A DNA stretch of 64,000 bases, from the NCBI GenBank assembly GCA_964473205.1, contig CAYYOK010000004.1, positions 12,775 through 76,774 on the forward strand, in the 5' to 3' direction. The notes below the pieces were generated by a model that searched no databases, was not told where the DNA came from, and saw only the letters and a program-made list of their open reading frames with translations. This DNA is from CAYMRL01 sp964473205. GTDB lineage: Bacteria > Deinococcota > Deinococci > Deinococcales > Trueperaceae. Numbering within the stretch: the stretch's first letter is position 1; each line of letters opens with the position of its first letter. This document shows, piece by piece, positions 24,920-33,068 of the stretch. The position numbers were made by a program, and so were the translations under genes.

Positions 24920-24960
24920 TCCTGTCCTGCTCCTGTCCTGCTCCTGTCCTGCTCCTGTCC
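24920..24960. repeat. 11-bp tandem repeat, about 3.7 copies
   Basis: The unit TCCTGTCCTGC is repeated head to tail at exact 11-base period from 24920, ending within a fourth copy at 24960. It lies immediately before the promoter and start of the MFS gene at 24983. Copy-number change could alter spacing upstream of that promoter. Confidence 0.85.
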
Positions 24961-24969
24961 GTGCAGGCG

Positions 24970-24975
24970 TACGCT
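24970..24975 (+). promoter_or_regulatory. -10 box TACGCT before the DHA2-type MFS gene (leaderless)
   Basis: TACGCT is followed by seven bases and the GTG start at 24983, with no Shine-Dalgarno. The 11-bp tandem repeat lies just upstream, where a -35 would fall. Confidence 0.45.
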
Positions 24976-24982
24976 CTAGCGA

Positions 24983-26590
24983 GTGGAAGCACCCGCTCGC
25001 ACGCCCGAGCCCCAGCCGATGACGACTCTGAGCCGGCGCGAGAAGCTGCTTGCATTCGGCGGCGTGCTGATCGTCTTGTTCCTCACCTCGCTCAACCTGA
25101 CCGTCGTCGGGACTGCCCTGCCTCGGATCATCGCCGAGCTCGAAGGGTTCCAGCTCTACGCCTGGGCCTTCACCGCGTTCGCACTGACTCAGACCGTGTC
25201 GCTGCCCGTGTACGGCAAGCTCTCCGACCTGTACGGACGCAAACGCGTGCTGCTGTTCGGGATCTTGCTGTTCAGCGCGTCGTCCGTGCTCGGCGGCTTC
25301 GCGCAGTCGATGCCGCAGCTGATCCTCGTGCGCGCCCTTCAGGGCCTCGGCGGCGGTGCGCTGACGAGCGCGTCGTTCTCCGCCATCGGCGACATCTTCA
25401 CGCCCAGGGAGCGCGGCGCGTACAACGGCTTCACCGGCGCGGTGTTCGGCATCTCGAGCGTCATCGGGCCGCTCGCCGGCGGCCTGATCACGGACACGAT
25501 CGGGTGGCGCTGGGTGTTCTTCGTCAACGTGCCCATCGCCATGATCGCGTTCTACGTGATCACGCGCTTCTTCCCGGGGCCGAGGAGCCGCGGAGGCGGG
25601 CGCGTCGACCTGATCGGCACGATCTTGCTGGTGCTGGCGGTCGTTCCGCTTCTGCTCGCCCTGACGTTCGGCGGCGTCGACCTGGCGTGGACCTCCGCCC
25701 CGCTGCTGGCGGTGCTGGCGGTCGGCGCCACGATGCTCGCCGGTTTCATCATGTGGCAGCGACGCACCGCGGATCCGATCCTCGACCTCTCCCTCTTCGA
25801 CAACCGCACGTTCACCGTCGCCAACATCAGCGGCTTCCTGACCGGCGCGGGGATGTTCGGCGCGATCATCTACCTCCCGCTCTACATCCAGGGCGTGCAG
25901 GGCGCGTCCGCGGCCGCATCCGGCTTCGCGCTGGCGCCGCTGATGCTCGGGATGGTCGCCAGCAGCACGATCGCCGGCCTCAACGTCAGCCGCACCGGCA
26001 AGTACAAGCGCCTGATCCTCGCCGGGCTCGTCACGATGGTCGTCGCCTTCGCGCTGGCAACCACCTTGGACGCCTCGACTCCCGTGTTAGTCACCGTCGC
26101 GATCAGCGTCCTGCTCGGACTCGGTATCGGCCCGACGAACTCGCTGTACGTGCTCGCCGTCCAGAACGCCTTCCCGCTCGCGCGGCTCGGCACGGTGACG
26201 AGCGCCAACATGTTCTTCCGTCAGATGGGCGGAACGCTGGGCGTCGCCGTCTTCGGGGCGGTGGTAGCCGCCAGCCTCGCGGGCTTCGTCCGCAGCGATC
26301 TCCCACCCGCCCTCGGCCACCTGCCGACCGCCGCGCTCGAGGAGATCGTCTCGCCCAACCTCCTCACCAGCCCTGAGCAGCTCGCCGCGGCGCGCGTGCA
26401 GATCGGCGGGTGGGTCGACGAAGCGTCCGCCGATACCGTGTTCGAGTCACTCGTGACCGGCCTGCGCAGCGCGCTGTCATCCGCTCTCGGGACCGTGTTC
26501 ATCGTCGGTGGCGCCCTGGCTACACTCGCGCTGATCGTCACCGCGAGGCTGCCCGAGCTCGAGTTGCAGGGACCTGGTGGGCGTAGGTAG
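24983..26590 (+). CDS. DHA2-family (14-helix) MFS drug exporter
   Basis: The 535-residue protein has about fourteen membrane helices and MFS DHA2 signatures: LNLTVVGTALPRI in helix 1, the motif-A-like GKLSDLYGRKRV at about 80-91, and the motif-C-like GPLAGGLITDTIGWRWVFFVNVP. It would export drugs or other amphiphiles by proton antiport. The GTG start fits the leaderless pattern; an alternative ATG at 25019 lacks a Shine-Dalgarno. It converges with the AAA ATPase gene, 33 bases apart. No TetR-type regulator is adjacent. Confidence 0.88.
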   Translation: MEAPARTPEPQPMTTLSRREKLLAFGGVLIVLFLTSLNLTVVGTALPRIIAELEGFQLYAWAFTAFALTQTVSLPVYGKLSDLYGRKRVLLFGILLFSASSVLGGFAQSMPQLILVRALQGLGGGALTSASFSAIGDIFTPRERGAYNGFTGAVFGISSVIGPLAGGLITDTIGWRWVFFVNVPIAMIAFYVITRFFPGPRSRGGGRVDLIGTILLVLAVVPLLLALTFGGVDLAWTSAPLLAVLAVGATMLAGFIMWQRRTADPILDLSLFDNRTFTVANISGFLTGAGMFGAIIYLPLYIQGVQGASAAASGFALAPLMLGMVASSTIAGLNVSRTGKYKRLILAGLVTMVVAFALATTLDASTPVLVTVAISVLLGLGIGPTNSLYVLAVQNAFPLARLGTVTSANMFFRQMGGTLGVAVFGAVVAASLAGFVRSDLPPALGHLPTAALEEIVSPNLLTSPEQLAAARVQIGGWVDEASADTVFESLVTGLRSALSSALGTVFIVGGALATLALIVTARLPELELQGPGGRR

Positions 26591-26623
26591 GTGGGCGAGG
26601 GGTTAAGAGCCTGAGTGCCCCTA

Positions 26624-27775
26624 CTAGGCGAACAGACTGTCTCGCTCCGCCAGCTCCGTAAGCGGCACAACCTCGACCTTATCGCCGAGAGGGTACCTGC
26701 GCGTTCCCGGGTAGATGATCGACGCACGTGCCAGCCCCAAGTCATCGACTGCCGTGCGCAGCGACCTCGACAGAATCGGGGCGTCAGCTCGTTTGACCTC
26801 GACACCGTGGAGCTCGTCGCCTCGCCGCAACAGCAGGTCGATCTCGGCGCCCTGATGCACCGACCAGAACCACGCGTCGTCGTGAGCCTGTGTGGCGAGG
26901 ATCTGCTCGATGGCAAAGCCTTCCCACGATGAGCCAACCTTGGCGTGCGTCAACAACGACCGCCTGTCGGCGATCCCGAGGAGTTGATGAAGTAACCCGC
27001 TGTCCCTCACGTACACCTTCGGAGATTTCACCTGCCTCTTGGCGAGGTTCGCGTGCCAGGGCTGGAGCTGCCTAACGACGAGCGCGTCGGTCAGCAGATC
27101 GAGGTAGCGGCGAGCGGTGGATGGATCGACCCCCAGTGCTCGCGCAAGATCCGTGGCATTCCATAGCTGTGCTTGCCGATGCGCCAAGGCACTCCAGAAT
27201 CTCTGGAGGGCAGCTGCGGGGATTCGAACGCCCCATTGCGGCAGGTCTCTTTCCAAGAGGGTCCGTACGAAGTCTCGGCGCCATTCGAGGCTGGATTCGT
27301 CATCTCTCGCGAGAAATGAGCGAGGCATGCCTCCCCTGAGCCACAGTTGATCGAGGCTGTCCGCACCGACTTCCGATAGGTCGAACCCGCCGATCTCGAT
27401 GACTCTAGTTCGACCCGCCAGACTCTCCGAGCTCTGTCGCATCAGGTCGCCGCTCGCGCTGCCAAGTATCAGGAAGCGCAGGTCTTCTTCGCCTCTATCG
27501 ACAAGTACCCGAAGGACCGGAAACAACTCTGGACGCCTTTGAATCTCGTCGATCACCACTAGGCCACGTAGCTCGCCGAGTGCGGTAACCGGTTGATCCA
27601 GGCGAGAGAGACCGACCGGATCCTCCAGGTCGAAGTAGTTCAGCGAGTACTGATCGAGGAAGGTCCTAGCAAGCGTAGTCTTGCCGGATTGCCGCGGTCC
27701 GGTCAGGACAGTCACGGGGACCTTGGCTATCGAGGCAGTTATGCGCTCGGATAGGCTTGGCCGAGGGACTTGCAC
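26624..27775 (-). CDS. AAA_14/DUF4143 ATPase
   Basis: The protein has an N-terminal ATPase domain (Walker A TGPRQSGKTT at about 25-34; Walker B GLVVIDEIQ at about 72-80; then GSASGDL sensor region). Its C-terminal DUF4143 domain has a winged-helix-like middle and an endonuclease-like end (GAEIDLLLRRGDELHGVEVK at about 307-326). These proteins are widespread and often horizontally moved; the molecular role is unsettled. Two GTG codons compete: the first directly follows TATAGT, the second at 27775 is six bases after it, matching the leaderless spacing and chosen here. The inverted repeat overlaps this promoter. Confidence 0.85.
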   Translation of the reverse strand: MQVPRPSLSERITASIAKVPVTVLTGPRQSGKTTLARTFLDQYSLNYFDLEDPVGLSRLDQPVTALGELRGLVVIDEIQRRPELFPVLRVLVDRGEEDLRFLILGSASGDLMRQSSESLAGRTRVIEIGGFDLSEVGADSLDQLWLRGGMPRSFLARDDESSLEWRRDFVRTLLERDLPQWGVRIPAAALQRFWSALAHRQAQLWNATDLARALGVDPSTARRYLDLLTDALVVRQLQPWHANLAKRQVKSPKVYVRDSGLLHQLLGIADRRSLLTHAKVGSSWEGFAIEQILATQAHDDAWFWSVHQGAEIDLLLRRGDELHGVEVKRADAPILSRSLRTAVDDLGLARASIIYPGTRRYPLGDKVEVVPLTELAERDSLFA

Positions 27776-27781
27776 CCGCAC

Positions 27782-27787
27782 ACTATA
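27782..27787 (-). promoter_or_regulatory. -10 box TATAGT before the AAA_14 ATPase gene
   Basis: TATAGT on the minus strand ends six bases before GTG 27775. Its first bases overlap the left arm of the 14-bp inverted repeat, so any protein bound there would block polymerase. Confidence 0.5.
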
Positions 27788-27826
27788 CTATGAAATTCCG
27801 GCAGACATTGCGGGAATTTCATAGTA
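27786..27826. repeat. Perfect 14-bp inverted repeat with 13-base centre
   Basis: TACTATGAAATTCC (27786-27799) and its exact reverse complement (27813-27826) flank a 13-base centre. The AT-rich arms stand out from GC-rich surroundings. It is positioned across the core promoter of the ATPase gene, so it is most likely an operator; an RNA hairpin or a mobile-element end are other readings. Confidence 0.75.
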
Positions 27827-27859
27827 GGAGTTCGGCTGGGAGGATCCACTGGCCCACTG

Positions 27860-28921
27860 TCATACTCCCGCAACCCGTAGATCGGCCGCCACGAACGCGA
27901 CTTCCCCACTCAACACGGTCAGCCGACACCGCAGCCTCTCGCGTGCGACACGCTCCGCTGCGCGCGAGTCCCACAGCTTCGTCGCGACGGACTCCAGAGC
28001 CAGCACCGCGACGTCGGCCGGCGACCCGACGGCCAACGACGGCTTCGCGCTGATGACGGCAGCGGGGGCCACGGTGCTCGCGTGCAGCACCCTCTCGAGG
28101 GGCAGTCCTACCGCCAGCATCTTCGTCATCGTCGTGCACATGTCGTAGACGGGCCCCAGCACCGAGCGCCTGTGAAGGTCGGTGCTGATGATGACGGGCG
28201 GGCCGTCCGAGCGCACCCAAGTCTCGGCGGCGGGGAACGAGAAGCTGCCGCTGCCGTGCCCGATGTCGAGCCGGACGCCGCGCTCTACGGCGCTAAGTAC
28301 GTCCGGCCGAGGTCGTCCGTCGGCGCCGACGATGCAGTTGGCGTACGGCGTGAAGCAGTGCGTGACGACGTCGCCGGCGCGCAGATGGTCGAGGACCACT
28401 TTCAGCTCCGGAGGCGGCTCGCTGATGTGGACCATCACCGGCAGGCCCGTGTCGTCGGCTGCGCGGCGGACAGCCCCTAGCGCCTCGGCGGCGAGCTCAC
28501 CGACGGTGTTGGGCGAGGCGCGGATCTTCAGGCCCTTGATCAGGTCCGGGTACGCCCTCGCCACGCGCACGGCGGCCTCGACGTCGGCCGCGCCGGGATG
28601 CAGCAGCTCGCCGTAAGGAGCGGCCAGCCCTCCCGCCGCGATGTTGAGGAACGCCTTGGTCCTGACGCGCGCGTTGCGCATGACGCGCGCGAGGCCGTCG
28701 AACGTGTAGGCGCCCGCGCTGCCCGCGTCCACCACCGTCGTCACGCCGCTGGCGAGGCTCGGCGGGTCCATGTCGACGCCCCAGAACGTCGCACCCGGGT
28801 AGGCGTGGACGTGCAGGTCGGTGAGGCCGGGCATGACTAGGCTGCCGTCCATGGCGGCCGAACGCGCGGCGGTACTAGGATCGATACGGTTCTCGATAGC
28901 GGCGATGGCGCCGTCCTTCAC
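27860..28921 (-). CDS. Amidohydrolase/deacetylase-family metallohydrolase (dihydroorotase-like)
   Basis: This is a TIM-barrel amidohydrolase of the EF_0837-like deacetylase group. Visible marks are the metal-binding PGLTDLHVHAYPG, GVTTVVDAGSAGAYTF, KGLKIRAS with the usually carboxylated Lys, MVHISEPP, DVVTHCF, LDIGHGSGSFSF and ISTDLHRR. The first standard start is GTG 28921, but sequence typical of the N-terminal strand (YDLVLTGGRLFDP) reads on in frame upstream to a CTG at 29014 inside the amidase end, so the protein is probably longer. With the amidase upstream it suggests stepwise hydrolysis of an acylated or cyclic amide. Confidence 0.82.
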   Translation of the reverse strand: MKDGAIAAIENRIDPSTAARSAAMDGSLVMPGLTDLHVHAYPGATFWGVDMDPPSLASGVTTVVDAGSAGAYTFDGLARVMRNARVRTKAFLNIAAGGLAAPYGELLHPGAADVEAAVRVARAYPDLIKGLKIRASPNTVGELAAEALGAVRRAADDTGLPVMVHISEPPPELKVVLDHLRAGDVVTHCFTPYANCIVGADGRPRPDVLSAVERGVRLDIGHGSGSFSFPAAETWVRSDGPPVIISTDLHRRSVLGPVYDMCTTMTKMLAVGLPLERVLHASTVAPAAVISAKPSLAVGSPADVAVLALESVATKLWDSRAAERVARERLRCRLTVLSGEVAFVAADLRVAGV

Positions 28922-29000
28922 GGCGACATCGCCCTGGCGCCACGCGCCCTCGGCCGGGTCGAACAGCCGTCCTCCGGTCAGGACGAGGTCGTACCTGCGC

Positions 29001-30734
29001 TCAGCGGTCGACAGAAGCGGCCATCCTGTCGAGGTCTGGGAAGGGAGGTAGCGAGAAGGTCGCGGAGAGCGCCCTGCCGGCCTGCAGCAGGTGGAGCTCG
29101 CTGGCGGCGCGGCCGATCAGCTGCATGCCGATGGGGATGCCCTCGTCGCTCAGGCCGACGGGGAACGACAGCCCAGGGTGGCCGCTCAGGTTGAAGGGAG
29201 ACGTGTACGCCGCGTTGCTGCCGCGCCGGTGGGTCTTGGGGTTGCGAGCCGTCGAGGTGCGGGTCACCGGGCTCGTCGGCATGAGGATCATGTCGACATC
29301 GGCCAGGACCTCGTCGATCTGATCCCGGGCGAGCTCGCCGACGCGCAGGGCGTGCAGGTAGTCGGCCGCGCTGAGGCAGGCGCCGGGGAGGTTGTAGAAA
29401 CCGGCGCTCTTGCCGTAGCGGCCGCGGTCCTTGCCGGGACCCTCGTGGTCGAAGTAGTGCTCGGCTGCGATCACGACGAAGTTGGCGCGCACCGCGTCGT
29501 GCAGGATGTCGAGCGTGGGCCGCGGCAGCTCGATGACGCGGTGGCCGAGAGCTTCGGCGGCGCGCTTCGTCGCCTCGAACGCACGCATCACGTCGGGTTC
29601 GGCACCTACGTCGGCCAGGTAGCCCGCCGGCACGGCGAACCTGAGCCCAGCAGGCGCCTCGGACACGAACGCGACCGACTCGGCAGGATCGATCCGCAAA
29701 CGCTCGGTGGCGTTCGCATCGTCCGGGTCGATGAGCAGCGCGGCGAGAACGGTGGCTGCGTCGACGGCCTCCCTGGCCAGGATGCTGACCTCCGAGACCC
29801 TACCCTCGGTGACGCCAGCCGACGGCACGCGGCCGTGGCCGGGCTTGAGGCCGAACAGCCCCTGCTGGCCGGCCGGCAACCTGGCGGAGCCGCCGCCGTC
29901 CGTGCCGAGCGCGAACGTGGCGAGCCGCCCCGCCACCGCCGAGCCGCCTCCGCTGCTTGACCCGACGGCGAACTCATCCGGGAACCAGGTGAGGCGTGGC
30001 GGCGGCGCCAGGTCGTCCTCGCTCGGCAGGCTCCAGCCGAACTCGTTGAGGTTGTGCTTGCCGACGAGCACGGCTCCCGCCGCACGCAGACGCCTTATGC
30101 ACTCGGCGTCGCGGCTCGGCACCCAGTCGCGCATCAGTGGCGAGTTGTAGGTGCAGCGCATCCCCGCGGCGGGGATGCTGTCCTTGGCGCCGAAAGGCAC
30201 GCCGTGGAGCAGGCTGCGCGGCCCGGACTGCGGCAGCTCGGCGCTGAGCGCCGCGGCAGCGGCCAGCGCCCCTTCACTGTTGACGGTTATGTAGCTGCGA
30301 ACGACCGGGTCGTACTCGTCGATCCTGGCGAGCTGCGCGGACACGAGGTCGAGCGGCGAGAACTCGCCGGCGGCGAAGCGCCGGGCCAGCTCGACGAGCC
30401 CGTCGTCGAGCGCTCCGGCAGGAAGCGGGCGCGCTTCCGGTACCTCGCCTCCGGCCACGGCGCGCGGGTACCGAGACTCCTCGCCCGGACGGGCAGGCCG
30501 GTTGCATTCGGCAGCCCGCAACGGCAGGTCGGCATAGCGTCCCTCGTGGCCGGGGGACTCGACGCTCCGCAACCTGTCGGCCATGTCCCAGGAGTCGACG
30601 ACGTACTCGCTGAGCCTCTGGTGCTCGGCCGGGCTCAGCCCCAGTTTCGCGCGGGCGGCCAGAGCCGCGACGATCTCCGAGGTCTTGAGCGCTTCTAGCT
30701 GATCGGGAGCTGGACCTGCGCTGTCGTCGGCCAT
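29001..30734 (-). CDS. Amidase-signature family hydrolase
   Basis: The 577-residue amidase has the Ser-cisSer-Lys triad: Lys in PFGAKDSIP at about 175-183, and the signature GSSSGGGSAVA followed by GTDGGGSARLPAGQQG at about 260-300. An extra N-terminal helical segment of about 95 residues precedes the catalytic core, as in some aspartyl- or allophanate-type members. It starts with ATG behind GGAGG. It lies upstream of and overlaps the amidohydrolase and is divergent from the GntR-led sugar-acid operon. The substrate is unknown. Confidence 0.87.
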   Translation of the reverse strand: MADDSAGPAPDQLEALKTSEIVAALAARAKLGLSPAEHQRLSEYVVDSWDMADRLRSVESPGHEGRYADLPLRAAECNRPARPGEESRYPRAVAGGEVPEARPLPAGALDDGLVELARRFAAGEFSPLDLVSAQLARIDEYDPVVRSYITVNSEGALAAAAALSAELPQSGPRSLLHGVPFGAKDSIPAAGMRCTYNSPLMRDWVPSRDAECIRRLRAAGAVLVGKHNLNEFGWSLPSEDDLAPPPRLTWFPDEFAVGSSSGGGSAVAGRLATFALGTDGGGSARLPAGQQGLFGLKPGHGRVPSAGVTEGRVSEVSILAREAVDAATVLAALLIDPDDANATERLRIDPAESVAFVSEAPAGLRFAVPAGYLADVGAEPDVMRAFEATKRAAEALGHRVIELPRPTLDILHDAVRANFVVIAAEHYFDHEGPGKDRGRYGKSAGFYNLPGACLSAADYLHALRVGELARDQIDEVLADVDMILMPTSPVTRTSTARNPKTHRRGSNAAYTSPFNLSGHPGLSFPVGLSDEGIPIGMQLIGRAASELHLLQAGRALSATFSLPPFPDLDRMAASVDR

Positions 30735-30754
30735 CCTGTCGCCTCCGTCTGTCG

Positions 30755-30809
30755 GCTTACCTATCGCTTACCTATCGCTTACCTATCGCGTACCTGTCGC
30801 GCACGTATC
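30755..30809. repeat. 11-bp tandem repeat, five copies (last two degenerate)
   Basis: Three exact copies of GCTTACCTATC (30755-30787) are followed by GCGTACCTGTC and GCGCACGTATC, all in 11-base register. The array begins about 20 bases before the amidase ATG, in the divergent promoter region facing the GntR gene. One helical turn per unit would place each copy on the same DNA face. Confidence 0.85.
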
Positions 30810-30853
30810 AAGTGCCTGGCGCGTCGCTCGAGCGGCGCCGGTCGAAGCCACGG

Positions 30854-30895
30854 TTGACGCCACCCGAAGTGATATGTAACATTTCAGATATTACA
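30854..30895 (+). promoter_or_regulatory. GntR-gene promoter TTGACG-N17-TAACAT with overlapping TGTAA-N11-TTACA operator
   Basis: TTGACG (30854-30859) and TAACAT (30877-30882) are 17 bases apart. An inverted repeat TGTAA...TTACA at 30875-30895 covers the -10 and start region. FadR/GntR-type repressors usually bind short inverted repeats placed like this, so autoregulation by the adjacent gene product is likely. Confidence 0.6.
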
Positions 30896-30966
30896 TTACG
30901 CCAAGGATGCGTCAAGAGCGCACCTAGCACCGAGAACGCCCGAGAACGCCGAAGGAGACGACGTTG

Positions 30967-31677
30967 ATGGGGTCAGAGGGCCTGACGGCAATCCGGACGG
31001 AACGCGTGACCGACACCGTCTACCAGATGCTGCGCGAGCGCATCGTCGAGCAGCGGTTCGCTCCCGGCAGCAAGATCAACGTCGACGAGATCGCCAAGCA
31101 GCTCGACGTCAGCCGCACTCCGGTCCACGAGGCCCTGACGATCCTCGCCAACGACGGCCTGGTGGAGGTCAAGCCGCGCCGCGGCACCTTCGTCACATCG
31201 TTCACGGCGCGCGACTTCGCCGAGACCCTCGACATCAGGCGCGCGCTCGAGCTGCTCGCTTGCGAGACCGTCGTCGCGAACGCGACCGACACGGAGATCG
31301 CCGATCTGAGGCACCTCGTCGAGCAGATGGAAGAGTCGGTGATGAAGGCCCCCGATGCCGCGGAGGCCGCACGCGTCCACGACGCCATCAACCTCGAGTT
31401 CCACAACCGGCTCGTCAGGCTGTCAGGCAACCGGCGCCTGATCGCGACCTACGGCGACCTGCGCGCTCACATCAAGATCGCCAGGGCTCACGTCGACGCG
31501 ACGGGCTGGCAGGACCGCGTCCCCACCGAGACCCAGGAGCACCTTAAGATCATCGACGCTCTCGCCAGCCGCGACGTCGCGGCTCTGAAGACGGCCCTCG
31601 ACAACCACCTTAGGCGCTCGGCCAACTCCCTCATCGAGGACGTGCTGGCCACCGAAGGGAGGACGTCGCCTAGCTAG
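30967..31677 (+). CDS. GntR-family (FCD) transcriptional regulator of the sugar-acid operon
   Basis: The protein of about 236 residues has a winged helix at about 8-75 (LRERIVEQRFAPGSKINVDEIAKQL, VSRTPVHEAL) and an FCD effector domain at about 80-220 with metal-binding His residues in LEFHNRL, QEHLKI and DNHLRR. GAAGGAG precedes the start; TTG at 30964 and ATG at 30967 are both usable. It is the first gene before a sugar-acid uptake and breakdown operon, 46 bases before the binding-protein gene, and most likely represses that operon until a sugar acid is bound. Confidence 0.88.
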   Translation: MGSEGLTAIRTERVTDTVYQMLRERIVEQRFAPGSKINVDEIAKQLDVSRTPVHEALTILANDGLVEVKPRRGTFVTSFTARDFAETLDIRRALELLACETVVANATDTEIADLRHLVEQMEESVMKAPDAAEAARVHDAINLEFHNRLVRLSGNRRLIATYGDLRAHIKIARAHVDATGWQDRVPTETQEHLKIIDALASRDVAALKTALDNHLRRSANSLIEDVLATEGRTSPS

Positions 31678-31723
31678 GACCGCCCACGCAGACGCAACCA
31701 CAGCACTCTCGCAAGGAGGAAGC

Positions 31724-32992
31724 ATGCAACCTCGCAGGTTCCGCACGCACGTCATCGCGCTGCTCGCCGCGGCCACGCTCTGGTCGTCGGCGGCGCTGGC
31801 GCAGACCATAGTCCTGGACATGCCTTCGTGGCAGGCGACAGAGCCGGGCACGTCTGACTGGTTCAAGGAGCTCATCGCCGAGTTCGAGGCTCAGAACCCC
31901 GGCGTCAGGATCGAGTTCTCGCACGAGCCGTTCGCCGGCTACAACGACAAGATGGTCACGCGCTTCGCCGCCGGCAACCCGCCCGACATCCTTCACCTGC
32001 CCGCCGCGAACTTCATGATCTACGCCCAGGAAGGCTGGCTCGAGCCGCTCGACGCGCGCCTCGCGGCCAGCAACAGCCCCGTTCTCGACCAGTGGACGCC
32101 GGTGCAGGCCGGCTGCCAGTACCAGGGCGAGACCCTGTGCGTCATCGTCCTCGGCTACGGCTACGTCCTCGGCTGGAACGAGGCCGCCTTCAACGAGGTA
32201 GGCCTCAGCGGACCCCCGACCAACAGCGCCGAGCTGATCGAGTACGCCAAGCGCCTCACCATCGACCGCGATGGCGACGGCACCATCGACCAGTACGGCT
32301 TCGTCTTCCCCACCGTCACCCACGCCGGCGTCGAGACCCACGCCACGACCTTCCTGTTCGAGAACGACCCGAACGGCCACTGGCTCGACGCCAACGGCCA
32401 GCTCAACCGCGACGCCGCCAAGGCCGCCTGGGCAGTCCTCAAGCAGCTCGTCGACGACGGCTCGGTGCCGCTCGGCGTCGACAACAACGGCAAGCGCCAG
32501 TTCTTCGTCGAGGGACGCTCGGCGATGATGCTCGAGGGCCCGTGGATCCAGGGCAACATCAACGCCGCCGCACCGGAGATCCAGGCCGGTCTGCGCGTCG
32601 CGCAGACCCCCACCAGCGGCGAGATCTACGGCGGCGCCAGCAACGTGCTCGCCGTCCCCGCCGGCCTCGCGCCCGAGCGCGCCGACCTCGCCTGGGCGTT
32701 CATCGAGCTCTTCACCTCGGAGGAGTGGCAGGCCAAGTACGCCACCGTAGCCGGCCAACCCCCGGCCCGAGCCGGCGTTCTCTCGGCCGAGATCCTGGCC
32801 GGCAACGAGAACATGAGCCAGTACGTCACGGCCGCCGACAACGCCCGCGACTACATCGCGCCCGGCACGGAGGAGAACTACACCCGCTTCCGCGACCTGG
32901 TCATCGAGGCCACCCTCGCCGTCGTGGTGCAGGGCCAGAACCCCGACACGGTTCTCGACCGCCTCCAGGCCGACATCAACCGGCTGCGCTAA
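31724..32992 (+). CDS. Sugar ABC transporter substrate-binding protein
   Basis: The 422-residue extracellular binding protein of the MalE-like family 1 begins with a signal peptide (Arg-rich start, ALLAAATLWSSAALAQ). The mature protein shows ELIAEFEAQNPGVRIEF at about 48-64, GNPPDILHLP, and the C-terminal WAFIELFTSEEWQAKY. AAGGAGG precedes the ATG. It would deliver an oligouronide or sugar acid to the two permeases downstream. A strong stem-loop follows it, which may raise its mRNA level relative to the permeases. Confidence 0.9.
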   Translation: MQPRRFRTHVIALLAAATLWSSAALAQTIVLDMPSWQATEPGTSDWFKELIAEFEAQNPGVRIEFSHEPFAGYNDKMVTRFAAGNPPDILHLPAANFMIYAQEGWLEPLDARLAASNSPVLDQWTPVQAGCQYQGETLCVIVLGYGYVLGWNEAAFNEVGLSGPPTNSAELIEYAKRLTIDRDGDGTIDQYGFVFPTVTHAGVETHATTFLFENDPNGHWLDANGQLNRDAAKAAWAVLKQLVDDGSVPLGVDNNGKRQFFVEGRSAMMLEGPWIQGNINAAAPEIQAGLRVAQTPTSGEIYGGASNVLAVPAGLAPERADLAWAFIELFTSEEWQAKYATVAGQPPARAGVLSAEILAGNENMSQYVTAADNARDYIAPGTEENYTRFRDLVIEATLAVVVQGQNPDTVLDRLQADINRLR

Positions 32993-33007
32993 ACACGCCT
33001 AGTCTCA

Positions 33008-33041
33008 GGGAGCCGCCCGACCACGGGGCTGGGCGGCTCCC
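33008..33041 (+). terminator. Intercistronic stem-loop after the binding-protein gene
   Basis: A perfect 11-bp stem, GGGAGCCGCCC (33008-33018) with its complement (33031-33041), encloses a 12-base loop. No T-run follows and the permease start is 27 bases on, so it is better read as a partial terminator or 3'-end stabiliser. Such an element would give more binding protein than permease, as in many maltose-type operons. Confidence 0.7.
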
Positions 33042-33068
33042 CGCTAAGAGCTCCAGGAGGCTCGCACC

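Noticed and set aside
24920..24960. Short CRISPR-like array
   Set aside because: Units are 11 bases with no spacers and no cas genes nearby; it is a simple tandem repeat.
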